A program made the translations under genes and the position numbers. Shown one piece after another: positions 17,978 through 26,699 of a stretch of 64,000 nt of DNA (position 1 is its first letter; every line of letters starts with the position of its first letter). The DNA comes from Qipengyuania citrea (GTDB lineage Bacteria > Pseudomonadota > Alphaproteobacteria > Sphingomonadales > Sphingomonadaceae). Location: assembly GCF_009828015.1 (NCBI RefSeq), contig NZ_WTYG01000002.1, positions 639,360 through 703,359 of the forward strand, in the 5' to 3' direction. The notes beneath the pieces are model-generated. The model did no database searches. It was not told where the DNA came from and was given only the letters and a program-made list of their open reading frames with translations.

Positions 17978-18316
17978 ATGACTGTCGGAGCACAACTGAG
18001 CGTAACCGACCAGCGCCGGATGGCGCGTCATCCGGTCGACCATCCCGTCATCGCCGAACATTTCGGAAAAGGCGACGTGCACCTGCATATCGCCAACGTC
18101 TCCTCCAACGGCTTCATGATCGACAATGCGGAAGACATCGCCCGCGGCGAGCGCGTGATCGTGCGCTTGCCGGTCATCGGCCGGATCGAAGCCTATTGCA
18201 TCTGGATCCGCGACAACCGCGCCGGCTTCCAGTTCGAACGGATCATCCGGGTCGACGATTTCCTGGCGATGATCGACACGCTGCAGCCCAATCCGCGGCT
18301 GCGCAAGCTGCGCTGA
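17978..18316 (+). CDS. PilZ domain protein
   Basis: A 112-aa single-domain PilZ protein. RRMARHPVD near residues 14-22 has the RxxxR-type c-di-GMP-binding arginines, and VSSNGFMID near 43 corresponds to the D/NxSxxG motif (here N-V-S-S-N-G). Single PilZ domains act as c-di-GMP effectors. The ATG at 17978 follows an AAAGGGAA Shine-Dalgarno-like run; the longer frame from 17918 is not family-like. A diguanylate cyclase is encoded 3 kb away, but a functional link is only inference. Confidence 0.82.
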   Translation: MTVGAQLSVTDQRRMARHPVDHPVIAEHFGKGDVHLHIANVSSNGFMIDNAEDIARGERVIVRLPVIGRIEAYCIWIRDNRAGFQFERIIRVDDFLAMIDTLQPNPRLRKLR

Positions 18317-18344
18317 TTTCCAACCGCTTCTTCTAGAACGACAA

Positions 18345-18378
18345 GCAGGCCCGTCTTCACAACCGAAGGCGGGCCTGC
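18345..18378 (+). terminator. Stem-loop after the PilZ gene
   Basis: A 14-bp stem with one U-G wobble (18345-18358 with 18365-18378) closes the loop ACAACC. No U-tract follows, so it is an imperfect terminator or an mRNA-stabilizing or attenuating structure. It ends 12 bp before the GTG of the MFS gene; a 4-codon ATG frame ending in TGA overlaps that GTG. Confidence 0.5.
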
Positions 18379-18390
18379 CATGCGTCCGGG

Positions 18391-19701
18391 GTGAACGACA
18401 CAAGCAAGCTTTCCCCCGACGCATCGCCCCTCAGGATCGCGAACTTCCGCGCCTACTGGCTCAGCCGCCTGTCGATGACGCTGGCGCAATATGCGATGAT
18501 GCTGATCATCGGCTGGCAGACCTACAATCTGGCACGCGACGGCGGGATGGGGGTCGGCGCGGCATCGGGCCAACTGGCGCTGATCGGTCTGCTGCAATTC
18601 ATCCCGCTGTTCCTGCTCACGCCCTTTTCCGGCTGGGCGGCGGATCATTTCGACCGGCGCAACATCGCCCGCCTGACCGTGCTTGCCCAGCTGGGCTGCG
18701 CGGGCACCCTCGCCTGGTTCACCTGGAGCGAGACGCTGACAGTGACCGTATTGTTCGGCGTGGCGATCGTGCTCGGGATCGTCCGCGCGTTCAACGGCCC
18801 CGCGCTGTCCGCGCTGGCCCCCAATCTGGTACCCAAGACGATCCTGCCCAACGCCATCGCGCTGTCGAGCATCGCCTGGCAGGTCGGGATGATCGTGGGC
18901 CCGGCGATCGGCGGCTACACCTACGCCATAATGCCCGCCCTGCCCTATATCACCGCCTTCGCGCTGTTCGCGGTATCGCTGGCCGCGCTGAGCTTCATCG
19001 GCAAGGTGCAGCAGCCGGCACGCGCGGCGAACAGGCGCCCGATCCACCAGATGGTCGAAGGGCTGCGCTACGTGGTCCGCAACAAGATGGTGCTGGGCGC
19101 GATCACGCTCGACCTGTTCGCGGTCTTTCTCGCCGGGGCGACTGCGCTGTTCCCGGTCTATGCGCGCGATATCCTGGAGGTCGGCGAAACCGGGCTGGCG
19201 CAGCTGGCGATGGCGCCGGCAGTGGGCGCCGCGCTCACCGCGCTGTGGTTCAGCTTCCGTCCGCTTAAGACCAATGTCGGGCCCAAGATGCTGTGGGCGG
19301 TGGCGGTATTCGGACTGGCCACGGTGGTCTTCGGGCTCTCCAAGACGATGCCGCTCAGCCTCGCCATGCTGTTCATCATCGGCGCGGCGGACATGTTCAG
19401 CGTCTATATCCGCCAGTCGCTGATCCAGCTGCACACGCCCGACGACAAGCGCGGGCGCGTGTCCTCGGTCAGCCTGCTGACGATCAGCGCGTCGAACGAA
19501 TTCGGCGATTTCTTCTCGGGCAGCCTCGCCTTCCTGTTCGGCCCGGTGATCGCGGTGGTCGGCGGCGGGGTCGGCGCGATCGCCACGGTCGCGCTGTGGT
19601 CGCGAATTTTTCCCGTCCTGCGGACAACGCGGACCTTTGACCCGCCTGACGAATTGTTAGACACTCCCCCCGAAGAGAAATTGCAGGAGCAGATGCCATG
19701 A
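18391..19701 (+). CDS. MFS transporter, EntS/DHA3-like
   Basis: A 436-aa major facilitator with about 12 membrane segments, starting [20 protein letters not shown] after a short hydrophilic leader. The motif-A-like [14 protein letters not shown] near residue 80 and the overall layout resemble the EntS/DHA3 exporter group. The substrate is unknown. The start is a GTG at 18391. The stop overlaps the cysK start by ATGA, so cysK is translationally coupled, which may hint at export of a thiol or sulfur compound (weak inference). Confidence 0.8.
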   Translation: MNDTSKLSPDASPLRIANFRAYWLSRLSMTLAQYAMMLIIGWQTYNLARDGGMGVGAASGQLALIGLLQFIPLFLLTPFSGWAADHFDRRNIARLTVLAQLGCAGTLAWFTWSETLTVTVLFGVAIVLGIVRAFNGPALSALAPNLVPKTILPNAIALSSIAWQVGMIVGPAIGGYTYAIMPALPYITAFALFAVSLAALSFIGKVQQPARAANRRPIHQMVEGLRYVVRNKMVLGAITLDLFAVFLAGATALFPVYARDILEVGETGLAQLAMAPAVGAALTALWFSFRPLKTNVGPKMLWAVAVFGLATVVFGLSKTMPLSLAMLFIIGAADMFSVYIRQSLIQLHTPDDKRGRVSSVSLLTISASNEFGDFFSGSLAFLFGPVIAVVGGGVGAIATVALWSRIFPVLRTTRTFDPPDELLDTPPEEKLQEQMP

Positions 19702-20615
19702 AAGCCGACTCCGTCCTCGCCACGATCGGCGATACCGCCCACATTCGCCTGTCGCGCCTGTTCCCCGACCACGAGGTCTGGGTGAAGAACGAGCGCGCCA
19801 ATCCGGGCGGTTCGATCAAGGATCGCATCGGCCTCGCGATGATCGAGGATGCCGAAGCGGCGGGCAAGCTCAAGCCCGGCGGCACAATCGTCGAACCCAC
19901 CAGCGGCAACACCGGGATCGGCCTCGCGATGACTGCCGCGGTCAAGGGTTACAAGCTGGTGCTGGTCATGCCCGAAAGCATGAGCGTCGAACGCCGCCGG
20001 CTGATGCTCGCCTATGGCGCGACCTTCGACCTGACGCCCAAGGAAAAGGGCATGAAGGGCGCGATCGAACGCGCGCAGGAACTGGTCGAACAAACCGAAG
20101 GCGCCTGGATGCCCAGCCAGTTCGACAATGAAAGCAACTGGAAGGTCCACGCGCGCACCACCGCCAAGGAAATCCTCGATGACTTCGCCGATACGCCGAT
20201 CGATGCGATGATCACCGGGGTCGGCACCGGTGGGCACCTGACCGGCTGCGCCGAAGTGCTCAAGCAGAGCTGGAGCGCGCTGAAAGCCTATGCGGTCGAA
20301 CCGCAGGGCTCGCCGGTCATCAGCGGCGGCCAGCCCGGCCCGCACCCGATCCAGGGCATCGGCGCCGGCTTCGTCCCCGACAATCTGCACACTCAGGCAA
20401 TCGACGGCGCGATCCAGGTCGATCCCGAGGATGCCAAGGAAATGGCCCGCCAGTGCGCTGCGAAGGAAGGCCTGTTGGTGGGTATCTCAAGCGGCGCGAC
20501 ATTGGCCGCAATCAAGCAGAAACTGGCCGATCTGCCTGCCGGATCGCGCGTGCTGGGCTTCAATTACGACACTGGCGAACGGTACCTGTCGGTGCCCGAT
20601 TTCCTGCCCGAGTGA
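19698..20615 (+). CDS. cysK: Cysteine synthase A
   Basis: A 305-aa PLP enzyme converting O-acetylserine and sulfide to cysteine. The PLP lysine is in [11 protein letters not shown] (residue about 41), the substrate loop is TSGNTGIG near 69, and the phosphate-binding [10 protein letters not shown] is near 174. The sequence is closer to CysK than to CysM or cystathionine beta-synthase and has no extra CBS domain. It shares ATGA with the MFS gene and a 1-base TGATG overlap with the next hydrolase gene. Confidence 0.93.
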   Translation: MKADSVLATIGDTAHIRLSRLFPDHEVWVKNERANPGGSIKDRIGLAMIEDAEAAGKLKPGGTIVEPTSGNTGIGLAMTAAVKGYKLVLVMPESMSVERRRLMLAYGATFDLTPKEKGMKGAIERAQELVEQTEGAWMPSQFDNESNWKVHARTTAKEILDDFADTPIDAMITGVGTGGHLTGCAEVLKQSWSALKAYAVEPQGSPVISGGQPGPHPIQGIGAGFVPDNLHTQAIDGAIQVDPEDAKEMARQCAAKEGLLVGISSGATLAAIKQKLADLPAGSRVLGFNYDTGERYLSVPDFLPE

Positions 20616-21310
20616 TGCCTTTCGAGAAGGTCGGATACGAAGACGGCGCGGTCGCGCTGACCGCGTTTTACGCGCGGCCCGCCGTCCCGGCCCGCGCCGC
20701 GGTGGCGATCTATCCGACCTTCATGAACACGACCCCCGCGGTCGAGGCGAAGGCCGATGCACTCGTCGATGCCGGTTACGCAGTGCTGATCGGCGATTTC
20801 TACGGGCCCGAAGCCCCGTCCGATGCCGACCAGGCTTTTGCCGCCATGGGCCGGCTGCGCGGTGATCCGCCGGCAATGCGCCAGCGCCTGCGCGCCACGC
20901 TCGATCTTCTGCGCCGGCTCGAACCCGATGTGCCGCAAATGGCGATCGGTTTCTGCCTCGGCGGCATGGCAGTGCTCGAAATGGCGCGCGACGGGCAGGA
21001 TCTCGCTGCCGTGGTGAGCTTTCACGGCCTGCTCGAAACCGCCCTGCCCGCCGACAAGCGGATTATGCCGCGGATCCTGGTATGCCACGGCGATGCCGAT
21101 GCGCTGGTCCCCCGCAGCCAGGTCACCGGTTTCTGGGAAGAAATGGACGCGGTGGGGGCCGATTGGCATTTCCACAGCTATGCAGGTGTCCAGCATGGCT
21201 TCACCACGCCGCGCATGCGCGACGGCTCGCCCAATCCCGCCTATGACGCAAGTGCCGACCGCCAGAGCTGGGCGGCGATGCATGCGCTGTTCGACGAAGT
21301 GCTCGGATAG
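20615..21310 (+). CDS. Dienelactone hydrolase family protein
   Basis: A 231-aa alpha/beta hydrolase with the Cys-Asp-His triad of dienelactone hydrolases: GFCLGG (Cys about 113), GDADALV (Asp about 159) and QHGF (His about 193). The family hydrolyses lactones or esters; the physiological substrate is not evident. The ATG overlaps the cysK stop (TGATG), making it the third gene of an MFS-cysK-hydrolase operon. The open frame upstream lies inside cysK and is not used. Confidence 0.87.
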   Translation: MPFEKVGYEDGAVALTAFYARPAVPARAAVAIYPTFMNTTPAVEAKADALVDAGYAVLIGDFYGPEAPSDADQAFAAMGRLRGDPPAMRQRLRATLDLLRRLEPDVPQMAIGFCLGGMAVLEMARDGQDLAAVVSFHGLLETALPADKRIMPRILVCHGDADALVPRSQVTGFWEEMDAVGADWHFHSYAGVQHGFTTPRMRDGSPNPAYDASADRQSWAAMHALFDEVLG

Positions 21311-21355
21311 GGTAAGCGCCCTGACGGAATTGCCGCGCGAGGTCCGGTAGCAGGC

Positions 21356-22582
21356 TTAACCGAAAGATTGGACCAATCGGTCGGATGGGGCGGCAAATTC
21401 CGCCCCTGCAGCGTCGGGCTTGACGGACCGCAGGCGCGGAGCGGCACAGACCGTGTCGCGCCCGGCCGCTTTCGCTTCGTAAAGCGCCAGGTCGGACCGG
21501 CGGCAAAGATCCGAAAGCCGCTCGCCGAATTGCAATTCAGCCACGCCGAACGACGCGGTAACCGCGGGCGCGTTGTCGAGCCGCACCGGCAGGTCCCGCG
21601 CCACCGCCCAACGCATCCGTTCGGCCAGAGCCTGGGCCTGCGCAGTGGTGCGCCCCGGCAGGAGGATGGCGAATTCTTCGCCCCCCAGACGCGCGACCAG
21701 ATCGTCGCTTCCCACCGTATCGTCCAGCAGCCCGGCGAGATCGGCAATCACCCTGTCGCCTGCCGCGTGGCCGAAACTGTCGTTGATGGCCTTGAACCGG
21801 TCCAGATCGAGCATGATCAGCGACAGGGGCCGGTCGGTCCGCCGGGCCCGGGCCACCGCCCGATCGCCATGGGTTTCGAAGCCGCGCCGGTTGAGGGCGC
21901 CGGAAAGCGGGTCGGTTTCCGACCGGGCGATCATTTCCATCGTCGTGTCGCGCATGATGACCAGCAGCAGCACCAGCGCGAGTGCGATCAGGACCACCGA
22001 TCCCATCGTCTGCGAGATCGCCGCATAATCGGAAGCGAGATAGGCTTGCGCGTGGTCCGCAGTGCCGATCCACCAGGCAATCGCGGGTTTGGCCAGGTAG
22101 ACAAGCACCGCGAGGGCGCCGACCACGACCAGCAGCCGGTCGAGCGCCAGCTTACCGCCGGACCGCACGACGACCGCGACCATCAGCACCTGCATTGCCG
22201 CATAGGGGAGCTGGTAGAGGAGCGTCCGCAGGGCCGAGCCGTACGGCAGTCCGAGCATGACGGGGACGAAGGCCAGCCCGGCAAGCCAGACGATCGCGGT
22301 GGCGGACCGGGGCAGCGCTGCGCCATAATGCCGGGCGACGCCGATCAGGCCGCAGGTCAGCGCCGCCAGATAGCTGACATAGATCGCCACCACGACCGGA
22401 GTGGGCTGCGCCAGCGAGGGCAGAATGAATTCCAGCGCCACATCGATCACGCCAATGCCATAGGCCGCCGCCAGCCATCGCGCGCCGCGAACCGTCGGGT
22501 TGGTCGACGCCACCACGGTGAACGCAACCGCGAACAAGGCGGCGATGAACATGTTGATGCTGAGTACGAACGCGGCTGTCAT
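21356..22582 (-). CDS. Membrane-bound diguanylate cyclase (GGDEF)
   Basis: A 408-aa protein. The first about 210 residues form roughly seven hydrophobic segments. The GGDEF domain follows (RSETDPLSGALNRRGF near 225, active-site GGEEF near 298). It should make c-di-GMP from two GTP. The RxxD inhibitory site normally five residues before the motif reads GSDD, so feedback inhibition is probably lost. There is no EAL domain. Nothing in the N-terminal region identifies the input signal. It is convergent with the dienelactone hydrolase, with no clear terminator in the 45-bp gap. Confidence 0.87.
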   Translation of the reverse strand: MTAAFVLSINMFIAALFAVAFTVVASTNPTVRGARWLAAAYGIGVIDVALEFILPSLAQPTPVVVAIYVSYLAALTCGLIGVARHYGAALPRSATAIVWLAGLAFVPVMLGLPYGSALRTLLYQLPYAAMQVLMVAVVVRSGGKLALDRLLVVVGALAVLVYLAKPAIAWWIGTADHAQAYLASDYAAISQTMGSVVLIALALVLLLVIMRDTTMEMIARSETDPLSGALNRRGFETHGDRAVARARRTDRPLSLIMLDLDRFKAINDSFGHAAGDRVIADLAGLLDDTVGSDDLVARLGGEEFAILLPGRTTAQAQALAERMRWAVARDLPVRLDNAPAVTASFGVAELQFGERLSDLCRRSDLALYEAKAAGRDTVCAAPRLRSVKPDAAGAEFAAPSDRLVQSFG

Positions 22583-22748
22583 AGGCGGGATATCCGAGAA
22601 AGGTCCTCCCTAACCGGCAAGTCCGAAATCTTGGTAAACGCGCGCGCGTTCGGGCGCGCTGATTTGCTCCGCAGGCGGTGCGTGCCGGGCCGACGCGGCT
22701 GCGATCACCACTGCGGAACCCTGCGCAATCTGCTGTCCGACAAAGAAA

Positions 22749-22782
22749 ACGGGCCGGGGGACTGGATCGCCCCCCGGCCCGT
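22749..22782 (-). terminator. Intrinsic terminator of the acyl-CoA dehydrogenase operon
   Basis: A perfect 12-bp GC stem ACGGGCCGGGGG / CCCCCGGCCCGT (22749-22760 with 22771-22782) has a 10-nt loop. Read on the minus strand it is followed by TTTTCTTTG. It lies 20 bp beyond the dehydrogenase stop. Confidence 0.85.
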
Positions 22783-22801
22783 CATGCCTTCCTGCGGAAG
22801 G

Positions 22802-24607
22802 TTAAGCTGCGGTCGCGAACGCGTCCTCGTCCAGCGCCATCAGGCTTTCGCTGCCCGCTTCGAGCTTGCGGCGCAGCGCGCCGGCGTCGGGCAGGTAGCG
22901 GTCCATGTAATAGCGCGCGGTCGCGACCTTGCCTTCGTAAAAGGCCTTGTCCTCGCCGCCTGCGGCAAGCGCGGCCTGCGCGACCTTCGCCATGCGCAGC
23001 CACATCCAGCCCAGCGTCACGATACCCATGATGTGCATGTAGTGATGGGCGCCTGCGCCAAGATGATTGGGGTTCTGCATCGCGTTCTGCATGAACCACA
23101 TCGTCGCCGCCTGCTGCTGGCCCAGCGCCTTCTCGAGCGCTTCGGCCATCGGGGCGAGCGTATTGTCGCCCTTGGCGTCGGCGATGTCGTCGCCCACCAC
23201 CTTGAAGAAGGCCTGGATTGCCGCGCCGCCCTTCTGCGCCAGCTTCCGGCCGCACAGATCCATCGCCTGCACACCATTGGTGCCTTCGTAGATCTGCGCG
23301 ATCCGGGCGTCGCGGACGAACTGGCTCATGCCCCATTCCTCGATGTAGCCATGGCCGCCGAAGACCTGCTGCATGTTGGTGGCGACTTCATAGCCCTTGT
23401 CGGTGCCGTAGCCCTTGATAACCGGGGTCAGCAGCCCGATCAGCATGTCGGCCTGTTCGCGCTCTTCCTCGGTCTTGGCCTTGTGGGTCAGGTCGACCTG
23501 CAGCGCGCCCCACAGGCACAGGGCGCGCATGCCTTCGGTGAAGGCCTTGGCGTCCATCAGCATGCGGCGCACATCGGGGTGCACGAAGATCGGGTCGGCC
23601 TGCGCCTCGGGTTCCGCCGGGCCGGTCAGAGCGCGGCCCTGCCGGCGATCGAGCGCATAGGCGACCGCGTTCTGATAGGCGACCTCGGCCTGGCTGAGAC
23701 CCTGGACGCCGACGCCGAGACGCGCAGCGTTCATCATGATGAACATCGCGGCGAGGCCCTTGTTCTCCTCGCCCACGAGCCAGCCCTTCGCGCCATCGTA
23801 ATTGAGCACGCAAGTGGCGTTGCCGTGGATGCCCATCTTGTGTTCGATCGAACCGCAGACCACGCCGTTGCGCTCGCCGATCGAGCCGTCGTCGCCGACG
23901 AGGAACTTGGGCACGACGAACAGCGAGATGCCCTTGCTGCTGTCGGGTGCGCCGGGGGTCTTCGCCAGCACGAGGTGGATGATGTTCTCCGCCATGTCGT
24001 GTTCGCCGGCCGAGATGAAGATCTTGGTCCCGGTGATCGAATAGCTGCCGTCGGCCTGCGGTTCGGCCTTGGTCCGGATCATCCCCAGATCCGTCCCGCA
24101 ATGCGGCTCGGTCAGGTTCATCGTACCGGTCCATTCGTTGGAGATCATCTTGGGAAGATACTTCTCCTTCTGCTCCTGGCTGCCCTTGGCGAGCAGCGCG
24201 GAGACCGCCCCGTTGGTCAGGCCGGGATACATGCCGAAGGCCTGGTTGGCGCTCGACACGAATTCCTCGAAGGCGAAGCCGAGGACATGCGGCATGCCCT
24301 GCCCGCCGAATTCTTCGGGCTGCGACAGCGTGCCCCAGCCCGCTTCGCGGAACTGGTCGAAAGCTTCCTTGAAACCCTTGGGCGTGGTGACCGAACCGTC
24401 TTCGTGGCGGGTGCAGCCTTCCTGGTCGCCCGACTGGTTCAGCGGGGCGAGCACTTCGGCGCAGAACTTGCCGCCTTCGTTGATGACCGCATCGGTGACA
24501 TCGACGCTGGCGGCCTCGAAGCCGGGCAGGTCGGCATAGCCGGCGAGATCGAGCATCTCGTTGATGATGAAGCGGGCGTCGCGGGTCGGCGCGGTGTAAC
24601 TGGGCAT
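22802..24607 (-). CDS. Acyl-CoA dehydrogenase, long form (DmdC/FadE-like)
   Basis: A 601-aa flavoprotein of the long acyl-CoA dehydrogenase type, with an extra C-terminal domain (about residues 470-601). Landmarks are [15 protein letters not shown] near residue 160, [16 protein letters not shown] near 190, and [26 protein letters not shown] near 430. Relatives oxidize acyl-CoA in fatty-acid, branched-chain or methylmercaptopropionyl-CoA catabolism; the chain specificity cannot be predicted. It follows merR by 51 bp on the same strand and probably belongs to its regulon. Confidence 0.9.
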   Translation of the reverse strand: MPSYTAPTRDARFIINEMLDLAGYADLPGFEAASVDVTDAVINEGGKFCAEVLAPLNQSGDQEGCTRHEDGSVTTPKGFKEAFDQFREAGWGTLSQPEEFGGQGMPHVLGFAFEEFVSSANQAFGMYPGLTNGAVSALLAKGSQEQKEKYLPKMISNEWTGTMNLTEPHCGTDLGMIRTKAEPQADGSYSITGTKIFISAGEHDMAENIIHLVLAKTPGAPDSSKGISLFVVPKFLVGDDGSIGERNGVVCGSIEHKMGIHGNATCVLNYDGAKGWLVGEENKGLAAMFIMMNAARLGVGVQGLSQAEVAYQNAVAYALDRRQGRALTGPAEPEAQADPIFVHPDVRRMLMDAKAFTEGMRALCLWGALQVDLTHKAKTEEEREQADMLIGLLTPVIKGYGTDKGYEVATNMQQVFGGHGYIEEWGMSQFVRDARIAQIYEGTNGVQAMDLCGRKLAQKGGAAIQAFFKVVGDDIADAKGDNTLAPMAEALEKALGQQQAATMWFMQNAMQNPNHLGAGAHHYMHIMGIVTLGWMWLRMAKVAQAALAAGGEDKAFYEGKVATARYYMDRYLPDAGALRRKLEAGSESLMALDEDAFATAA

Positions 24608-24658
24608 CTGCGTGTCCTTAGGGTTGGGGGGTGTCGGTTGTAGGGGCCTTGCGGCACA

Positions 24659-25117
24659 TCATTCGGTTTCGAGCCGTTCGATCTGGTCGATGAACTCGGT
24701 CAGATCGGTGATCGAGCTGTCGATATCGTCACGCTGTTCCTTCAGCTTGGCGACATGCGCCTTGCACTTCTCGATCGTGACGCGCCGCTGTTCGACCCGG
24801 CCATCGCCGAGATCGTAGAGGTCGATCATCTCGCGGATCTCGGTCAGCGAGAAGCCCACGTTCTTGGCGCGCATGATCCACGCGAGACGGGCGCGATCGC
24901 GCTTGGAATAGATGCGGGTCAGGCCAATCCGCGAAGGCGCGATCAGCCCCTCGTCCTCGTAGAAGCGCAGCGCACGCGCGGTGCAGCCGAATTCGCTGGT
25001 GAGGTCCGAGATCGAATATTGTTCGCGCCCCAACTCGTCGGGCCGTTCGATATGTGCGCCGGCGTGGCGGCGATCGCTGGTTTGCGCACGAGGATCGTTG
25101 GGCAGCGGCTGTGTCAT
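24659..25117 (-). CDS. MerR family transcriptional regulator
   Basis: A 152-aa MerR regulator. The winged HTH covers about residues 33-100 ([20 protein letters not shown], then [10 protein letters not shown]), followed by a dimerization coiled coil ([21 protein letters not shown]). The C-terminus is short, without an extended metal-binding loop. It is the first gene of a merR-acyl-CoA dehydrogenase operon, like the MerR-type (LiuR-like) regulators of acyl-CoA catabolism. A near-perfect palindrome just upstream is its likely operator. Confidence 0.88.
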   Translation of the reverse strand: MTQPLPNDPRAQTSDRRHAGAHIERPDELGREQYSISDLTSEFGCTARALRFYEDEGLIAPSRIGLTRIYSKRDRARLAWIMRAKNVGFSLTEIREMIDLYDLGDGRVEQRRVTIEKCKAHVAKLKEQRDDIDSSITDLTEFIDQIERLETE

Positions 25118-25135
25118 GCCGCGTGCATAATGGAA

Positions 25136-25149
25136 CGTTTACGTAAGCG
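25136..25149 (-). promoter_or_regulatory. Probable MerR operator
   Basis: CGTTTACGTAAGCG is palindromic except for one pair (TTACGTAA core). On the minus strand it directly follows a TTGACG -35-like element (25148-25153), the place MerR-type operators occupy in their overlong promoter spacers. It starts 19 bp upstream of the merR start and overlaps the end of hisI. Confidence 0.55.
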
Positions 25150-25521
25150 TCAAGTCTTGACGGGTTGGAGAACGTCACCGACGAGTTCGCGGTAGAAACA
25201 GCTTGGCGCCCCCGTGTGGCAGGTCGGCCCTGCGGGGGTGCACGACAGGACCAGTGCGTCCTGGTCGCAGTCGACAAAGATCCGCTCGACCCGCAGGACA
25301 TGGCCCGAAGTCTCACCCTTCTGCCAGAGCTTCCCGCGCGAGCGCGAATGGAAGTGCGCAAGGCCGGTTTCGCGCGTCGCAGCCAAAGCCTCGGCATCCA
25401 TGAAGCCGACCATCAGCACCGCCTGCGTCGCATGGTCGACGACCACCGCGGTCAGCAATCCCTTGTCGTCGAACTTGGGCATGAAGTCGCTGCCGGCTTC
25501 CCGGTCGGTACGCTCACTCAC
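25150..25521 (-). CDS. hisI: Phosphoribosyl-AMP cyclohydrolase
   Basis: A 123-aa single-domain HisI that opens the purine ring of PR-AMP in histidine biosynthesis; no HisE domain is fused. Motifs are FHSRSRGKLWQKGETSGH near residue 55 and the zinc cysteines in DCDQDALVLSC and PTCHTGAPSCFYR. The GTG at 25521 follows a GAGAGA run and gives the usual length; an internal ATG at 25482 would also be possible. No other his gene is nearby. Confidence 0.93.
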   Translation of the reverse strand: MSERTDREAGSDFMPKFDDKGLLTAVVVDHATQAVLMVGFMDAEALAATRETGLAHFHSRSRGKLWQKGETSGHVLRVERIFVDCDQDALVLSCTPAGPTCHTGAPSCFYRELVGDVLQPVKT

Positions 25522-25644
25522 TCTCTCGGCCTTTCACATCAGAAACTGCGCGCCCTGTTGTTGCAAGATAACCACAAAGTCGACCCAAAATCGGACATTG
25601 TTGCAAATGCCTGTTTGATGATCGCGAAGTTTCGGGAACATATG

Positions 25645-25866
25645 CGGCGCAGGCAAGTGAGGCCTGCCCACCGGAACAACGGTGCCATCAGAGCGCCAGG
25701 GTTCAGGGGGTCACCGGGTTCGCTGCCGCGATCGAGGGGTCGCGGCGCATCCGGGAACGATGAGGGATGGATCCGAGGTGCATGCTGGGGGGCTGCACCA
25801 TGCCGCAAGGCCGGTCCGGTTATATTCGTCACGTGGCGCCCGGGATCGCAAGATCCCGGGCGTTTC
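25645..25866 (+). ncRNA. Candidate structured non-coding RNA (boundaries uncertain)
   Basis: The 349-bp gap between hisI and comF holds no convincing protein gene. It contains five successive hairpins: 25649-25667 (GCAGGC/GCCTGC), 25669-25684 (CACCG/CGGTG), 25725-25746 (GCCGCGA/TCGCGGC), 25777-25799 (GGTGCA/TGCACC) and a terminator at 25837-25866. Only the plus strand has the U-rich tail, and no plus-strand gene precedes it. It does not show the signatures I know for RNase P, SRP or tmRNA. The 5' end is not defined; no strong promoter is visible. Confidence 0.45.
25837..25866 (+). terminator. Intrinsic terminator with GCAA tetraloop
   Basis: A perfect 11-bp stem CGCCCGGGATC / GATCCCGGGCG (25837-25847, 25852-25862) with the stable GNRA loop GCAA, followed by TTTCGTTTCT on the plus strand. 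The minus strand has no U-run after the stem, so it does not look designed for comF, whose stop is at 25871. Confidence 0.8.
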
Positions 25867-25870
25867 GTTT

Positions 25871-26644
25871 CTACCGCGTGCTATCGGTCCTGCGCGCGTC
25901 GCGCGCTTCGTCGAGCACCCTCGCAAAACACGCGATAATTACGCTGCGGGCGCCGCCCCGCTTGAGCGCGCGGACACAAGCCGTGCTCGTCGCCCCGCTG
26001 GTCAGCACATCGTCAACCAATATGACATCGGCATCCGCGATCATGCCCGCGCGCGCGGGGCGCAGCGCGATAGCCCCGCTCAGCGTACGGGCCCGCGCCT
26101 TCTTTCCCAATCCGCCCAGCGGCGGGGTCGGCCGATTGCGGACAAGGGCGTCGACGCACAGCGGGCCATGACCGAGCTGGTGCAATTGGCGGCCAAGCAA
26201 GGCGGCCTGGTTGAAGCCGCGCTGCCAGATCCGCCTGCGGTGCAGCGGCACCGGTACGATCACCCGGTTGCCCATTGCCGGCGGGAGGCGCGCCGCGATC
26301 AGCCGCGCGAGCAATGGGGCCAGCGCGATCCGGCGACCGTGCTTGTACGCCAGCACCAGCTTGCGCGCCGTATCAGTATAGAGCGTGCCCGCGGCGATCC
26401 CGTCGTGGAGCGGAGGCGTAGCCAGGCAGACCGCACAGGATGCCCCCTCCCCCGGCTCGGTGCTGGCAAACGGGCGCTGGCAGGACACGCAGCAAGGCTC
26501 CGACGGGATCGACAGGTCCTCCCAGCAGGCGGCGCACAAACCGCCCTGTTCGCCCACGCCCCCGCCGCATGCTGGGCAGCGCGGGGGATAGACGAAATCC
26601 AGCACGGGCGCGAAGCTGTCGCGCAGGAGGCGGCTTGTCGACAC
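25871..26644 (-). CDS. ComF family phosphoribosyltransferase-like protein
   Basis: A 257-aa ComF/GntX-type protein. The N-terminus has a double zinc ribbon (CPACGGG, CAACW, CVSCQRPF, CAVC) and the C-terminal half is a phosphoribosyltransferase fold with the PRPP loop ILVDDVLTSGAT near residue 215. The family is linked to DNA uptake in naturally competent bacteria, but the role in alphaproteobacteria is unproven. The start chosen is GTG 26644, just before the zinc ribbon, leaving a 55-bp divergent gap to the methyltransferase. ATGs at 26725 and 26737 are possible but would overlap the divergent gene. Confidence 0.82.
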   Translation of the reverse strand: MSTSRLLRDSFAPVLDFVYPPRCPACGGGVGEQGGLCAACWEDLSIPSEPCCVSCQRPFASTEPGEGASCAVCLATPPLHDGIAAGTLYTDTARKLVLAYKHGRRIALAPLLARLIAARLPPAMGNRVIVPVPLHRRRIWQRGFNQAALLGRQLHQLGHGPLCVDALVRNRPTPPLGGLGKKARARTLSGAIALRPARAGMIADADVILVDDVLTSGATSTACVRALKRGGARSVIIACFARVLDEARDARRTDSTR

Positions 26645-26699
26645 CTTGCGATGGTGCGCCGCTTGCACGGCGCTGGCAAGCGCGGCAGGGCAACGGGCG

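Noticed and set aside
21368-24643. A 1091-codon plus-strand open frame opposite the diguanylate cyclase and acyl-CoA dehydrogenase
   Set aside because: It is a mirror-frame artefact: both genes on the other strand have clear domains and catalytic motifs.
25539-25832. A 97-codon minus-strand frame in the hisI-comF gap
   Set aside because: Composition rich in R, P and S with no family resemblance; it overlaps the hairpin series of the ncRNA candidate and has no ribosome-binding site.
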